This document shows, piece by piece, positions 24,557 through 31,854 of a DNA stretch of 64,000 nt. The notes beneath the pieces were generated by a model. The model was not told the origin of the DNA, searched no databases, and was given only the letters and a program-made list of their open reading frames with translations. The translations under genes and the position numbers were made by a program. The stretch is from Evansella sp. LMS18 (GTDB taxonomy: Bacteria > Bacillota > Bacilli > Bacillales > Salisediminibacteriaceae), in assembly GCF_024362785.1 (NCBI RefSeq), contig NZ_CP093301.1, positions 3,968,001 to 4,032,000 on the forward strand, given 5' to 3'. How positions within the stretch are numbered: the stretch's first letter is position 1; the number at the start of each line of letters is the position of its first letter.

Positions 24557-25084
24557 ATGGCTAAAAAAGTTATTGGAGTATATGAATCACAGCAGGATAT
24601 CAGACAGGCAGTTAATAGTCTCCGAGTGGAAGGTTATGCACCCGAAGAAATCGCTCTTGTTGCGAAAGATACGGAGGATAAGGCTTGGCTCAGAAACCAG
24701 AGCGGAGTAAGCGAGGAAAACACGATTCAGCACCCAGGGGATAATGGGGATAACGAAGAGGAAGAGTCTTTTTGGGATAAAGTAAAATCCGCTTTTACGC
24801 CGGATAATAACAAAGATAAAGATAATGAAACGGAAGATTTTGCAGGCCAGTTTAAAGATTTTGGATTATCGGTATCAGAAGCAAGAGAATACGAACGTGA
24901 TGTTTTAAACGGAAAAGTCGTGGTTCTCGCAGAAACAGTAAAACGAGATGCTGCAAAAAAAGATAATTCAAAAGAGTCTTTTCCGGAAAGGACTTCTATC
25001 GTAGGCGGGGAAGTCAGACCTGAAGAGGAATTGGTAAAAGGTGAAAAGGCCCCTAAAAATGAGGACAAGAAGCATCTGTTCTAA
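24557..25084 (+). CDS. YflT-type general stress protein, paralogue 1
   Basis: The 175-residue protein begins with the ~95-residue YflT (general stress protein 17M-like) domain: IGVYESQQDIRQAVNSLRVEGY, then EIALVAKD and WLRNQSG, ending with GLSVSEAREYERDVLNGKVVVLAE. A charged, disordered tail follows. Relatives in Bacillus are induced by sigma-B stress, with unknown biochemistry. A GGGAAT at 24512 could be a sigma-B -10, but no convincing -35 is present. AGGAGG before ATG. The next gene, 38 bases on, is a second copy. Confidence 0.8.
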   Translation: MAKKVIGVYESQQDIRQAVNSLRVEGYAPEEIALVAKDTEDKAWLRNQSGVSEENTIQHPGDNGDNEEEESFWDKVKSAFTPDNNKDKDNETEDFAGQFKDFGLSVSEAREYERDVLNGKVVVLAETVKRDAAKKDNSKESFPERTSIVGGEVRPEEELVKGEKAPKNEDKKHLF

Positions 25085-25122
25085 AAATAATGTAATAACA
25101 GACAAAAGGGAGGTTTTCTTCA

Positions 25123-25794
25123 ATGGCATACAGTGTAACTGGAGTTTTTTCATCGGAGCAGGAAGTTAGGGAAGAAGTCGAAAAACTAAGGAGCAGGGGC
25201 TATCAGCCGAATGAAATCTATCTTGTTTCGGGTGACCATAAAGAAAATTCCTGGCTGAGACAGGAAGCTACTGTAGAAGACGATACGACACGGGATACGG
25301 ATACAGGGGAAGGATCTTTCTGGGGGAAAGTGAAAGATTTCTTTAAAGATAATGAAAGCAACAGCGATAATTCGAGAGGGTATGAAGATCGTCTCAAAAA
25401 TCTCGGGTTAACGGACTCTGCAGCGAAAGAATACGGACAAGCAGCAGAAAGCGGAAAAATTGTTGTACTTGTACCTGAAGAAGGAAATGCAACTGGAGAA
25501 GGGAACATTACAGAAGGAAAATCTGCCGCAGCTCTGACTGACGAAGACTTGTCGAAAGAGTCAGCTTCCACAACAGTCGGGAGCCAGCCACCTCACTCGA
25601 AAGAGTCTAACCCTATAGGTGGTTCCCTGCAGCCTGAAAGGGACCAGGTAGCTGCAGAACGGGATGACAGTAAAGAGAATGAGGAACGGAAACGGGAAGA
25701 GCGATTAAGAAGTAAGGATAAAGATGATCAGCGGAGGAAAGACGAAGATATCTCCAATCCGTTTTTTTATAAAGATGAGGACCGGAAAATTTGA
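25123..25794 (+). CDS. YflT-type general stress protein, paralogue 2
   Basis: The 223-residue protein has the same N-terminal domain as its upstream neighbour (VTGVFSSEQEVREEVEKLRSRGY, EIYLVSGD, WLRQEA, GLTDSAAKEYGQAAESGKIVVLV). Its tail is much longer and very hydrophilic, rich in Glu, Lys and Ser (ERKREERLRSKDKDDQRRKDED). The pair probably arose by tandem duplication and then diverged in the tails. AAAGGGAGG site before ATG. A third copy lies at 51517. Confidence 0.8.
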   Translation: MAYSVTGVFSSEQEVREEVEKLRSRGYQPNEIYLVSGDHKENSWLRQEATVEDDTTRDTDTGEGSFWGKVKDFFKDNESNSDNSRGYEDRLKNLGLTDSAAKEYGQAAESGKIVVLVPEEGNATGEGNITEGKSAAALTDEDLSKESASTTVGSQPPHSKESNPIGGSLQPERDQVAAERDDSKENEERKREERLRSKDKDDQRRKDEDISNPFFYKDEDRKI

Positions 25795-25796
25795 GA

Positions 25797-25824
25797 AAGC
25801 CAGGGCTGAGGCCCTGGCCTTTAA
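25797..25824. terminator. Bidirectional terminator
   Basis: AAAGCCAGGG / CCCTGGCCTTT stem with a short loop between convergent genes. Confidence 0.8.
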
Positions 25825-26066
25825 TATTGGTATTCTTCAAGAAGTTCTCGTACTTTAGCGGTAATTTTTTCAATGCATTCTTCCCTTGTTTTTGCAAAAA
25901 TTCGTTCTCCATTGATAAGAGCATATGGGCGTATACGGCAAAGCCCGCACAGGTTGAGGCATTCATAGGGCATTACTGCTACTTCCGGGTAGTCGCTGAA
26001 TATTTCTTCAAGCTCTTCCGCTGAAAGCAGATTATAGTCACAAACCTCTATTATTATAAACCCCAT
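25821..26066 (-). CDS. DUF1450 (YuzB/UPF0349-like) protein
   Basis: The 81-residue protein has a CxxC-containing core: EVCDYNL near the start, YECLNLCGLCRIRPYALING in the middle, and a C-terminal helix (IEKITAKVRELLEE). This matches DUF1450/YuzB proteins, which look like thioredoxin-fold [2Fe-2S] or zinc proteins without a known role. The ATG at 26066 gives the family's usual length; an in-frame ATG 9 bases upstream is an alternative. Confidence 0.8.
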   Translation of the reverse strand: MGFIIIEVCDYNLLSAEELEEIFSDYPEVAVMPYECLNLCGLCRIRPYALINGERIFAKTREECIEKITAKVRELLEEYQY

Positions 26067-26403
26067 GTAAATCACTCTTTCCTGAAATATTCCATGTGTA
26101 GGTTGGTGTTCCTGGAACAGCAGTTAATAATTAGAGTGTTACTTAAACCGTTATTTTATCCCCTGGTCCGAGGAGTTTTGGAGAAGTGTGTTTTTTGAGC
26201 TTTACTCCCCTTAATGGGAGGATAGTGGAGCGATTTTGTTTGTACTTTTTAAAAGTAGTGTTTTAAGATATACGGTACATAATTTTGTTCCCGTACTAAC
26301 GGTTCGATAATCATCTTACCTGAACTATGTTTTGTGGGACGTGGAATGGTGAAGGAAATCGGGACAAACAGAGCCGAAATATTACATACAGGAGTGGGCG
26401 GAA
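26067..26403. other. 337-bp interval upstream of the N-formylglutamate amidohydrolase-like gene
   Basis: It contains a small perfect hairpin CTCCC / GGGAG (26205-26220) and otherwise AT-rich sequence. No convincing promoter, gene or repeat could be identified. Confidence 0.5.
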
Positions 26404-27204
26404 ATCAGATATATTACATATTTAGCAGCTGTTTTAGTACTTTTGCTGGCTGGTTGCGGTAATGAGGCTGCAGAAGAAGTAATAATAGAAGACTTAAACA
26501 GGCCAGACGGGTTGGGAAAATTGGAAAATGATTATGAGAGTGGCGAATTCAGGAGCAGTTTATTTGAATACGAACGGTATTTTTCTCAAAATTCTTACGA
26601 GGGAGATATAGATTCTGACAGCCAGGAAGAATATAAGGAAGGCGACGGGAAGGTAAATGTACTGGTATCTGCGTCACATTCCACAGCCTATGTTAGAGAA
26701 GGAGAGGTCCTCCCTGCGGACGTGTATACTGGCGCAATAGCTCACCTTCTTCACGAGTACGCAAATGTTCATATAATTTTTTCCGCGAAGCAAGGGGAGG
26801 ATGGAAATTATGTATATGGAGGAAGCTATAAAGAAACAATCGGGAAGATAATTGGGAAGCATGAAATCGATTTAGTAATTGACCTCCATGGGGCAGCCCG
26901 GGACCGGTATTTTGACGTGGATATAGGAACGAATAATGGAATCACAGTAAGGGATGAATGGCTGGCTCTTCTTAAAGCTGCACTGGCCGATAATGGAATT
27001 AACTCCGTGTACGAAAACCACACCTTCGCTGCAACCCATGAAGGGACGGTAGCCAACTATACTTACGAGCACCTGAATTCAGAAGCAATACAGCTGGAAA
27101 TTAACCGGGAATTTCGCGACCCGACTGAGGACATGGATGCTTTTTATCAGCTTGTTAAATCGCTCCTGCTGTTTGTGGAAAATGTAGAAGTGGATGAAGA
27201 CTGA
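26404..27204 (+). CDS. Lipoprotein with N-formylglutamate amidohydrolase-like domain, non-canonical start likely
   Basis: From the first usual start (TTG at 26443) the protein lacks most of its signal peptide and begins MLAGCG. The same frame is open upstream and gives RYITYLAAVLVLLLAGCG, a complete lipoprotein signal, if translation begins at ATC 26404, nine bases after AGGAG. The mature part (266 residues in all) has an N-formylglutamate amidohydrolase/zinc-peptidase pattern: SASHSTAYVREGEVLPAD, DLVIDLHGAARDR, FDVDIGTNNG, and a late QLEINREFRDP with the metal-ligand Glu. It is probably a surface hydrolase of peptides or amino-acid derivatives. Confidence 0.7.
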   Translation: MRYITYLAAVLVLLLAGCGNEAAEEVIIEDLNRPDGLGKLENDYESGEFRSSLFEYERYFSQNSYEGDIDSDSQEEYKEGDGKVNVLVSASHSTAYVREGEVLPADVYTGAIAHLLHEYANVHIIFSAKQGEDGNYVYGGSYKETIGKIIGKHEIDLVIDLHGAARDRYFDVDIGTNNGITVRDEWLALLKAALADNGINSVYENHTFAATHEGTVANYTYEHLNSEAIQLEINREFRDPTEDMDAFYQLVKSLLLFVENVEVDED

Positions 27205-27258
27205 CTGATGTGAAAATTGAAGGGTGGTTCATCAATTGGGTGGGCGATGAAAAATTGA

Positions 27259-27460
27259 TTTCTCAAATAGGAAGGTGGTTTTCGCAAGAAGGAGGGCCAG
27301 TTTCGCAAGTAGGCCCTTCAATATCGCAAGTAGAAGGGGCAATATCGCAGTAGACTACCAATTCGCAGGTAGGCATACCAATTTCGCAGGTAGAACCTGC
27401 AATTTCGCAAGTTGAGGAGACTACTTCAATGAATTAAGTCCGTAATATCGCAATCTACAA
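27259..27460. repeat. 21-bp-period repeat array C
   Basis: TTTCGCAAGTAG-type units start at 27259, 27280, 27301, 27322, 27343, 27361, 27382, 27403 and 27446. Most steps are exactly 21. Variable bases within units form local hairpins (for example GCAGGT/ACCTGC at ~27387-27400). No protein is encoded. Confidence 0.8.
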
Positions 27461-27549
27461 GTTAAAAAATCCCCTTTGAGCACATAATCAGCGTTTCATT
27501 GAAAATGCTGTTATCATAATACAAGATTTCAATTAAGAAAGGATAATTA

Positions 27550-28557
27550 ATGATGGCTAATATACAAAATCCTGTTTCCGTCCTGAATCTTGCCCCTGTC
27601 CGGAAAGGGCAGGATGCAAAAGGTGCAGTGGATTCCATGGTCCGACTGGCTCAGGATGTAGAGAAGATGGGTTACACACGCTACTGGATTGCTGAACACC
27701 ATAACACGCCAACTCTCGTTAGCTCAGCTACTTCCATATTAATTAAACATACACTCGAACATACTGATTCCATCCGGGTAGGCTCCGGTGGCATCATGCT
27801 GCCGAACCACGCTCCACTTGTTGTTGCGGAGCAGTTCGGCACAATGGCAACGATTTATCCGGACCGTCTGGATTTAGGTCTTGGACGTGCACCTGGCACA
27901 GATATGCTGACAGCGAGCGCACTGAGAAGAACCTCTAAAAATGATTCCGTCTACGCTTTCCCTGACGACGTACAGGAACTGCTGAAATATTTCGGCCCTG
28001 CGGAAGTGCAGGACTATGTGAAGGCTCACCCAGGATTGGGAACTAATATCCCGATTTATATTCTTGGTTCGTCCACAGATTCAGCATATCTTGCAGCAAA
28101 ATTAGGACTGCCTTATGTGTTTGCGTCCCACTTTGCTCCGAGATATATGGAGGAGGCGATTTCCATTTACCGCAGCAGATTCCAGCCGTCTGAGTACCTT
28201 GATAAACCTTACATGATGGTCTGCCTGAACGTGATTGCTGCGGAAACTGATGAAGAAGCAGCAGTGGAAGAGACGACAATGCAGCAATTTTTCCTCAACG
28301 TAGTCAGAGGAACGCAGCAGCCGCTGAGTCCTCCTGTGGATAATATGGACGAGCTTTGGAACCCTCATGAAAAAGAAGCCGCCCTGTCCATGTCCAGTGT
28401 TACCCTTCTTGGAAGCAAGGATTCAGTAAGGGAACAGCTTACCCGTTTCCAGGAAAAATACAATGTGGATGAAATTATGGCTGTTTCGTACATCTACGAT
28501 GAAGAAAAGCAAAAAAGATCATATGAAATCTTTAAAGAAGTAGTGGATGGAAAATAA
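27550..28557 (+). CDS. LLM-class flavin-dependent oxidoreductase (luciferase-like, MsnO8 type)
   Basis: The 335-residue protein is a full-length single-subunit luciferase-like TIM barrel: [55 protein letters not shown] and [12 protein letters not shown] motifs. These match the MsnO8/YhbW-type group. It should use reduced FMN and O2 to oxygenate an unknown substrate. ATG at 27550 (or 27553) with AAAGGA. Short gap to the DUF3219 gene suggests cotranscription. Confidence 0.9.
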   Translation: MMANIQNPVSVLNLAPVRKGQDAKGAVDSMVRLAQDVEKMGYTRYWIAEHHNTPTLVSSATSILIKHTLEHTDSIRVGSGGIMLPNHAPLVVAEQFGTMATIYPDRLDLGLGRAPGTDMLTASALRRTSKNDSVYAFPDDVQELLKYFGPAEVQDYVKAHPGLGTNIPIYILGSSTDSAYLAAKLGLPYVFASHFAPRYMEEAISIYRSRFQPSEYLDKPYMMVCLNVIAAETDEEAAVEETTMQQFFLNVVRGTQQPLSPPVDNMDELWNPHEKEAALSMSSVTLLGSKDSVREQLTRFQEKYNVDEIMAVSYIYDEEKQKRSYEIFKEVVDGK

Positions 28558-28599
28558 ACAGGCAGCTGACTTTGGTTGCTGGCTAAGGAGCTGATTCCG

Positions 28600-28884
28600 C
28601 TGGTAAATAAAATTATTCTTGATAACAGGACAATTGAGACGGATAAATATGAGCAAAAAACAACCGAAAACGGCCTGCTACAAGTCACAGTGGATTTTAA
28701 AGTTAGCCACGAAGACTACCACGAGATCACCACGTTGCTGTATAAGGGAGTCTTTGATGTGGAGGTTCCTGAGAGAGGACTTGCTTTTAAAGGTAAGATA
28801 GCCAATTACTCCACCTCTGTAACTAACTTATACGAAAAAGGAAACTTGGGCAATTTTCACTTAAGCTTGATTGAAGCACAATAA
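28600..28884 (+). CDS. DUF3219 (YkvR-like) protein, probable CTG start
   Basis: The protein (94 residues from CTG 28600) contains VDFKVSHEDYHEITTLLYKG, FDVEVPERGLAFKGKIANYSTS and VTNLYEKG, the pattern of DUF3219/YkvR proteins of Bacillus; function unknown. The only ribosome site is AAGGAG at 28585-28590. The codon nine bases after it is CTG, which also fits the family's usual N-terminus (V-N-K-I-I-L). An upstream TTG at 28576 has no site. Confidence 0.75.
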   Translation: MVNKIILDNRTIETDKYEQKTTENGLLQVTVDFKVSHEDYHEITTLLYKGVFDVEVPERGLAFKGKIANYSTSVTNLYEKGNLGNFHLSLIEAQ

Positions 28885-28886
28885 CT

Positions 28887-28932
28887 AAAAGCACAGCACC
28901 CTTGAACAAGGGCAGCCTGTGCTTTTTTTTTC
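28887..28932 (+). terminator. Rho-independent terminator
   Basis: AAAAGCACAG / CTGTGCTTTT outer stem with inner CCTTG / CAAGG, followed by T8. Also serves the convergent cupin gene. Confidence 0.9.
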
Positions 28933-28939
28933 GGATATT

Positions 28940-29281
28940 TTAAATTTCTTTGGCGTATCTTTCATCTGGTATGTTAATCAGCTGCACATACAGGCTGACG
29001 TTCTCTTCTCCTGTATTCTCAAAAGACATTTCTTCTTCCCCGCCGGCATAAAGAACGTCCTGAGCGGTCACTTCAAGCTTTTCACCATCTACCGTAAATT
29101 CTCCGAAACCGCTTAAGACCATTAAATATAGGTCCGCACCAGGGTGATGGTGGGCAGGAAGCTTCTGGCCAGGCGCGAAGTTAAGAACGAAAGCAGTGGT
29201 TGCCCCCTCACGGTAGATGATCCTCTTTGTAAATTTATCCTCACTGAACTGAGTAAACTCCGTTAAATTCTGTTTTTTCAT
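28940..29281 (-). CDS. Cupin-domain protein
   Basis: The 113-residue protein is one cupin barrel: PGQKLPAHHHPGADLYLMVLSGFGEFTVDG is motif 1 with the His-x-His and later Glu-like metal positions, and VLYAGGEEEMSFENTGEENVSL is motif 2, where the last histidine appears to be missing. The metal site may therefore be altered. AGGGAGGG before the ATG. Function unknown; it lies next to the regulatory region of the pxp operon but on the other strand. Confidence 0.8.
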   Translation of the reverse strand: MKKQNLTEFTQFSEDKFTKRIIYREGATTAFVLNFAPGQKLPAHHHPGADLYLMVLSGFGEFTVDGEKLEVTAQDVLYAGGEEEMSFENTGEENVSLYVQLINIPDERYAKEI

Positions 29282-29434
29282 TTTTAAGTCCCTCCCTATA
29301 TCTGTCTATATTTTTATTTTAAATTGTTTAATCAAAAGCAGCAGTGACTGAGGTCACTACAGGCAAAGTATATACCGAAGGAGGAAATTTTTATGACCTG
29401 CTAGAAAACAAGTACAAAAAGACTTAACTGAGTC

Positions 29435-29448
29435 TTTAATGCATTAAA
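29435..29448. promoter_or_regulatory. Candidate activator-binding palindrome upstream of the pxp sigma-54 promoter
   Basis: TTTAATGCATTAAA is a perfect 14-bp palindrome about 62 bp upstream of the -24 box. A TGCAT-containing dyad also lies upstream of the second sigma-54 promoter (58800-58848). Confidence 0.5.
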
Positions 29449-29510
29449 TCAATACACTGGATTTAATGAAAGAAGTACCGACTAAGCTGAAAAAACTGCA
29501 TTTACAGTGT

Positions 29511-29526
29511 TGGCACAGAACTTGCA
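29511..29526 (+). promoter_or_regulatory. Sigma-54 (-24/-12) promoter of the pxp operon
   Basis: TGGCAC-AGAAC-TTGCA matches the sigma-54 consensus at every conserved base, with exact GG-to-GC spacing. It lies about 150 bases before pxpB. Confidence 0.85.
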
Positions 29527-29676
29527 TAATATAAAAACATATCAGATGTATCAGAATATACTCACATATCTGAATATACATACGTGAAGTTTAATGAAAG
29601 GATGTGATAGCGACTGATAAACAGGATGCAGAAGATGTACTAACTATTAATTAAATTCTATTCAGGGGTGATAAAT

Positions 29677-30564
29677 ATGCAAGAGCTGAAGCCGAGGTAT
29701 GACCTTGGAGGAGACGAGTTCATTTTTGTTGAGCTTGCCCAGGAGATGAGCCTTGAAGCAAACTTTCGCGGAATCGCTATAACACAGAAGCTCAGGGAAA
29801 AAAATATAGAAGGTGTTGTGGATATCTGCCCTTCCAATGCTTCATATATGGTCCGAATTGACCCGGAAGTAATCCACCCACATAAAATGATTGAGGAATT
29901 AAAGGAAATTGATAAATCCATTGAAGACTTAAGCGATATTCAAATTGAGTCCCGGGCGGTAGATGTCCCTGTACTCTTTGAAGATCCTTGGACGCATGAA
30001 GCTGTAATGAGATTCAGAGACCGGCATCAGGACCCTGAATCAACTGACCTGGAATATGCTGCGAGAATAAATGGTTATGATTCAAAAGAAGATTTCATAA
30101 AAGCAATTACTGATTCGCCATTTATTGTTTCCATGGTAGGTTTTGTTCCTGGACTGCCTTTCTGTTTCCAGGTAGTGCCTCGTGAACAGCAGATTGAGGT
30201 GCCGAAGTATGTGCGTCCAAGAACATTCACACCGGAAAGAACCTTTGGTTTTGGGGGAGCATTCTCAGTTATTTATCCTGTACAGGGTGCCGGGGGATAC
30301 CAAATGTTTGGAATAGCACCTGCACCGGTTTTCAGCCAGGATACTCGTCTGCCGGATTTTAAAGATTCCATCGTATTTCCGAAACAGACCGACCTGTTCA
30401 GATACCGGGCAATTACGAGGGAAGAATACGATTCCATCCGGGAAGAAGTGGAAGCAGGAACTTTTAAATATAAAACTTGTGACATTTCCTTTAAGGCGGA
30501 TGAAGTCATTGAAGATCCTAAGAAATTCTCCGAAATGGTGATGAGGAGGTTGTACAATGATTAA
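29677..30564 (+). CDS. pxpB: 5-oxoprolinase subunit PxpB / KipI-like
   Basis: The 295-residue protein is a KipI-family (allophanate hydrolase subunit 1) protein. The characteristic GFVPGLPFC segment and the VPKYVRPRTFTPERTFGFGGAF region are present. It exceeds the usual ~240 residues by an N-terminal ~60 residues, but the core is intact. With PxpC and PxpA it forms ATP-dependent 5-oxoprolinase; the same fold makes half of the carboxyltransferase domain of urea carboxylase. ATG at 29677 after AGGGGTG; the stop overlaps pxpC by 8 bases. It is the first gene after the sigma-54 promoter. Confidence 0.9.
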   Translation: MQELKPRYDLGGDEFIFVELAQEMSLEANFRGIAITQKLREKNIEGVVDICPSNASYMVRIDPEVIHPHKMIEELKEIDKSIEDLSDIQIESRAVDVPVLFEDPWTHEAVMRFRDRHQDPESTDLEYAARINGYDSKEDFIKAITDSPFIVSMVGFVPGLPFCFQVVPREQQIEVPKYVRPRTFTPERTFGFGGAFSVIYPVQGAGGYQMFGIAPAPVFSQDTRLPDFKDSIVFPKQTDLFRYRAITREEYDSIREEVEAGTFKYKTCDISFKADEVIEDPKKFSEMVMRRLYND

Positions 30565-31537
30565 AGTTCTGGAGCCAGGCCTTGAAACAACTGTGCAGGA
30601 TAAAGGACGGGAAGGTTATTACGAAATAGGGATGCCTCCATCCGGGGCAATGGACCGTTATTCATACTTAGCGGGAAATTTGCTTGTTGGTAATGAAGAG
30701 AATGCCTCTTCATTGGAAATAACATATATGGGTCCGAAGCTTCAGTTTGAAGAAGATGCGGTAATCGCAGTTACAGGCGGAGAAATTCCACCGAAAATTA
30801 ACGAGGAACCTGTGCCGATGTGGACCACATTAACAATCAAAAAAGGAGATATACTTTCCTTTGACTTTGTTAAAAGCGGGGCGAGAGTCTACCTCGCAAT
30901 CGCCGGAGGAATTGATGTCCCGGTACTTCAGGGCTCCAGATCCACTTATACGCTTTGCCAGATAGGCGGATTTGAAGGAAGAGCACTGAAAGCGGGAGAT
31001 GAACTTGAGATAGGGGACATGCAGGAGACTTCTGTAAAAGAAGGAACAACTGTCCCGGAAGAATTCGTACCGGTTTATAAGAAATCACATGAAATAAGGG
31101 TAATTATTGGTCTTTGCAGCTACAGGCTTACAGAAGAGAGTAAACAAAGATTTTTAGATTTGGAATGGAAGGTAACCCCGGAAGCAAACAGAGTGGGATA
31201 CCGGTTCAAAGGAGAAAGGCTGGACTTCGTGGAAAGAGAGCAGCCGTTCGGTGCGGGAAGCAATCCTTCCAACGTGACTGATCTTGGTTATCCTATCGGA
31301 TCTATTCAGGTGCCAGATGGCATTGAACCGATAGCTCTCCTGAACGATGCGGTAACAGGCGGAGGCTATGCGACTATCGCGACGGTTATCAGCACAGACC
31401 TGAGCCATATGGCGCAAATTAAAACGAATGAAACTGTTAAATTCAAGGCGGTTGACCTTGATGAAGCCCTCGAAGCAAGGAAAGAAGTGCGCAGGAAGCT
31501 GGACAAAATCAGAGAACTGACAACAGGAAAAAAATAA
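30557..31537 (+). CDS. pxpC: 5-oxoprolinase subunit PxpC / KipA-like biotin-dependent carboxyltransferase homologue
   Basis: The 326-residue protein is a KipA family member: VLEPGLETTVQDKGREGYYEIGMPPSGAMDRYS at the start, NAxLEI-type ASSLEITYMGP, YLAIAGGIDVP, and a C-terminal REQPFGAGSNPSNVTDLGYPIGSIQVP segment. KipA-type proteins form the other half of the urea-carboxylase carboxyltransferase and are PxpC in 5-oxoprolinase. Translationally coupled to pxpB (8-base overlap). The BCCP gene follows after 30 bases. Confidence 0.9.
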   Translation: MIKVLEPGLETTVQDKGREGYYEIGMPPSGAMDRYSYLAGNLLVGNEENASSLEITYMGPKLQFEEDAVIAVTGGEIPPKINEEPVPMWTTLTIKKGDILSFDFVKSGARVYLAIAGGIDVPVLQGSRSTYTLCQIGGFEGRALKAGDELEIGDMQETSVKEGTTVPEEFVPVYKKSHEIRVIIGLCSYRLTEESKQRFLDLEWKVTPEANRVGYRFKGERLDFVEREQPFGAGSNPSNVTDLGYPIGSIQVPDGIEPIALLNDAVTGGGYATIATVISTDLSHMAQIKTNETVKFKAVDLDEALEARKEVRRKLDKIRELTTGKK

Positions 31538-31567
31538 TCTAATTTATATCAATCGGAGGAATTTATT

Positions 31568-31807
31568 ATGTCAGAAAAAGCAATCATCTCCCCATTACCA
31601 GGAGTATTTTACAGAAAGCCAAGCCCGGAGGAAGGAAATTATGTGGAAGAAGGCCAACAAGTAGAAGCGGGCGATGTTATCGGCCTCGTTGAAGTGATGA
31701 AAAACTTCCATGAAATAAAGGCTCAGGAAAGAGGCACGGTCGAATCTTTTCTCGTAGAAAATGAAACGGTAATTGATGCCGGCCAGGAAGTTGCAAAACT
31801 TAAGTAA
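31568..31807 (+). CDS. Biotin/lipoyl carrier protein (BCCP-like)
   Basis: The 79-residue protein is a minimal biotinyl domain without the Ala/Pro-rich N-terminal arm of AccB. SPLPGVFYRKPSPEEGNYVEEGQQVEAGDVIG precedes the biotin-accepting lysine in EVMKNF. Acetyl-CoA carboxylase carriers have MKM there; MKN departs from the common form. It should carry carboxybiotin between the biotin carboxylase encoded next and the PxpB/PxpC pair. GGAGG before ATG. Confidence 0.85.
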   Translation: MSEKAIISPLPGVFYRKPSPEEGNYVEEGQQVEAGDVIGLVEVMKNFHEIKAQERGTVESFLVENETVIDAGQEVAKLK

Positions 31808-31854
31808 CATTTGCATCAAGTGACAGACAGAAAAAACAAGTTAGGGTGAGATAT

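Larger units (their letters stand above)
29282..29676. other. Control region of the pxp operon (395 bp)
   Basis: It contains GAAGGAGG followed by a 3-codon frame ATG ACC TGC TAG (29393-29404), a stem AAAGACT / AGTCTTT (~29418-29437), the palindrome at 29435-29448 and the sigma-54 promoter at 29511-29526. Confidence 0.6.

Noticed and set aside
27259-27460. CRISPR-like array
   Set aside because: Units are ~12 bases with ~9-base spacers and diverge, the period is 21 bases, and no cas gene is near.
29513-29530. TTGCATAAT as a sigma-A -10 region for the pxp operon
   Set aside because: The same bases form the -12 box of a near-perfect sigma-54 promoter, and no -35 box is correctly spaced.
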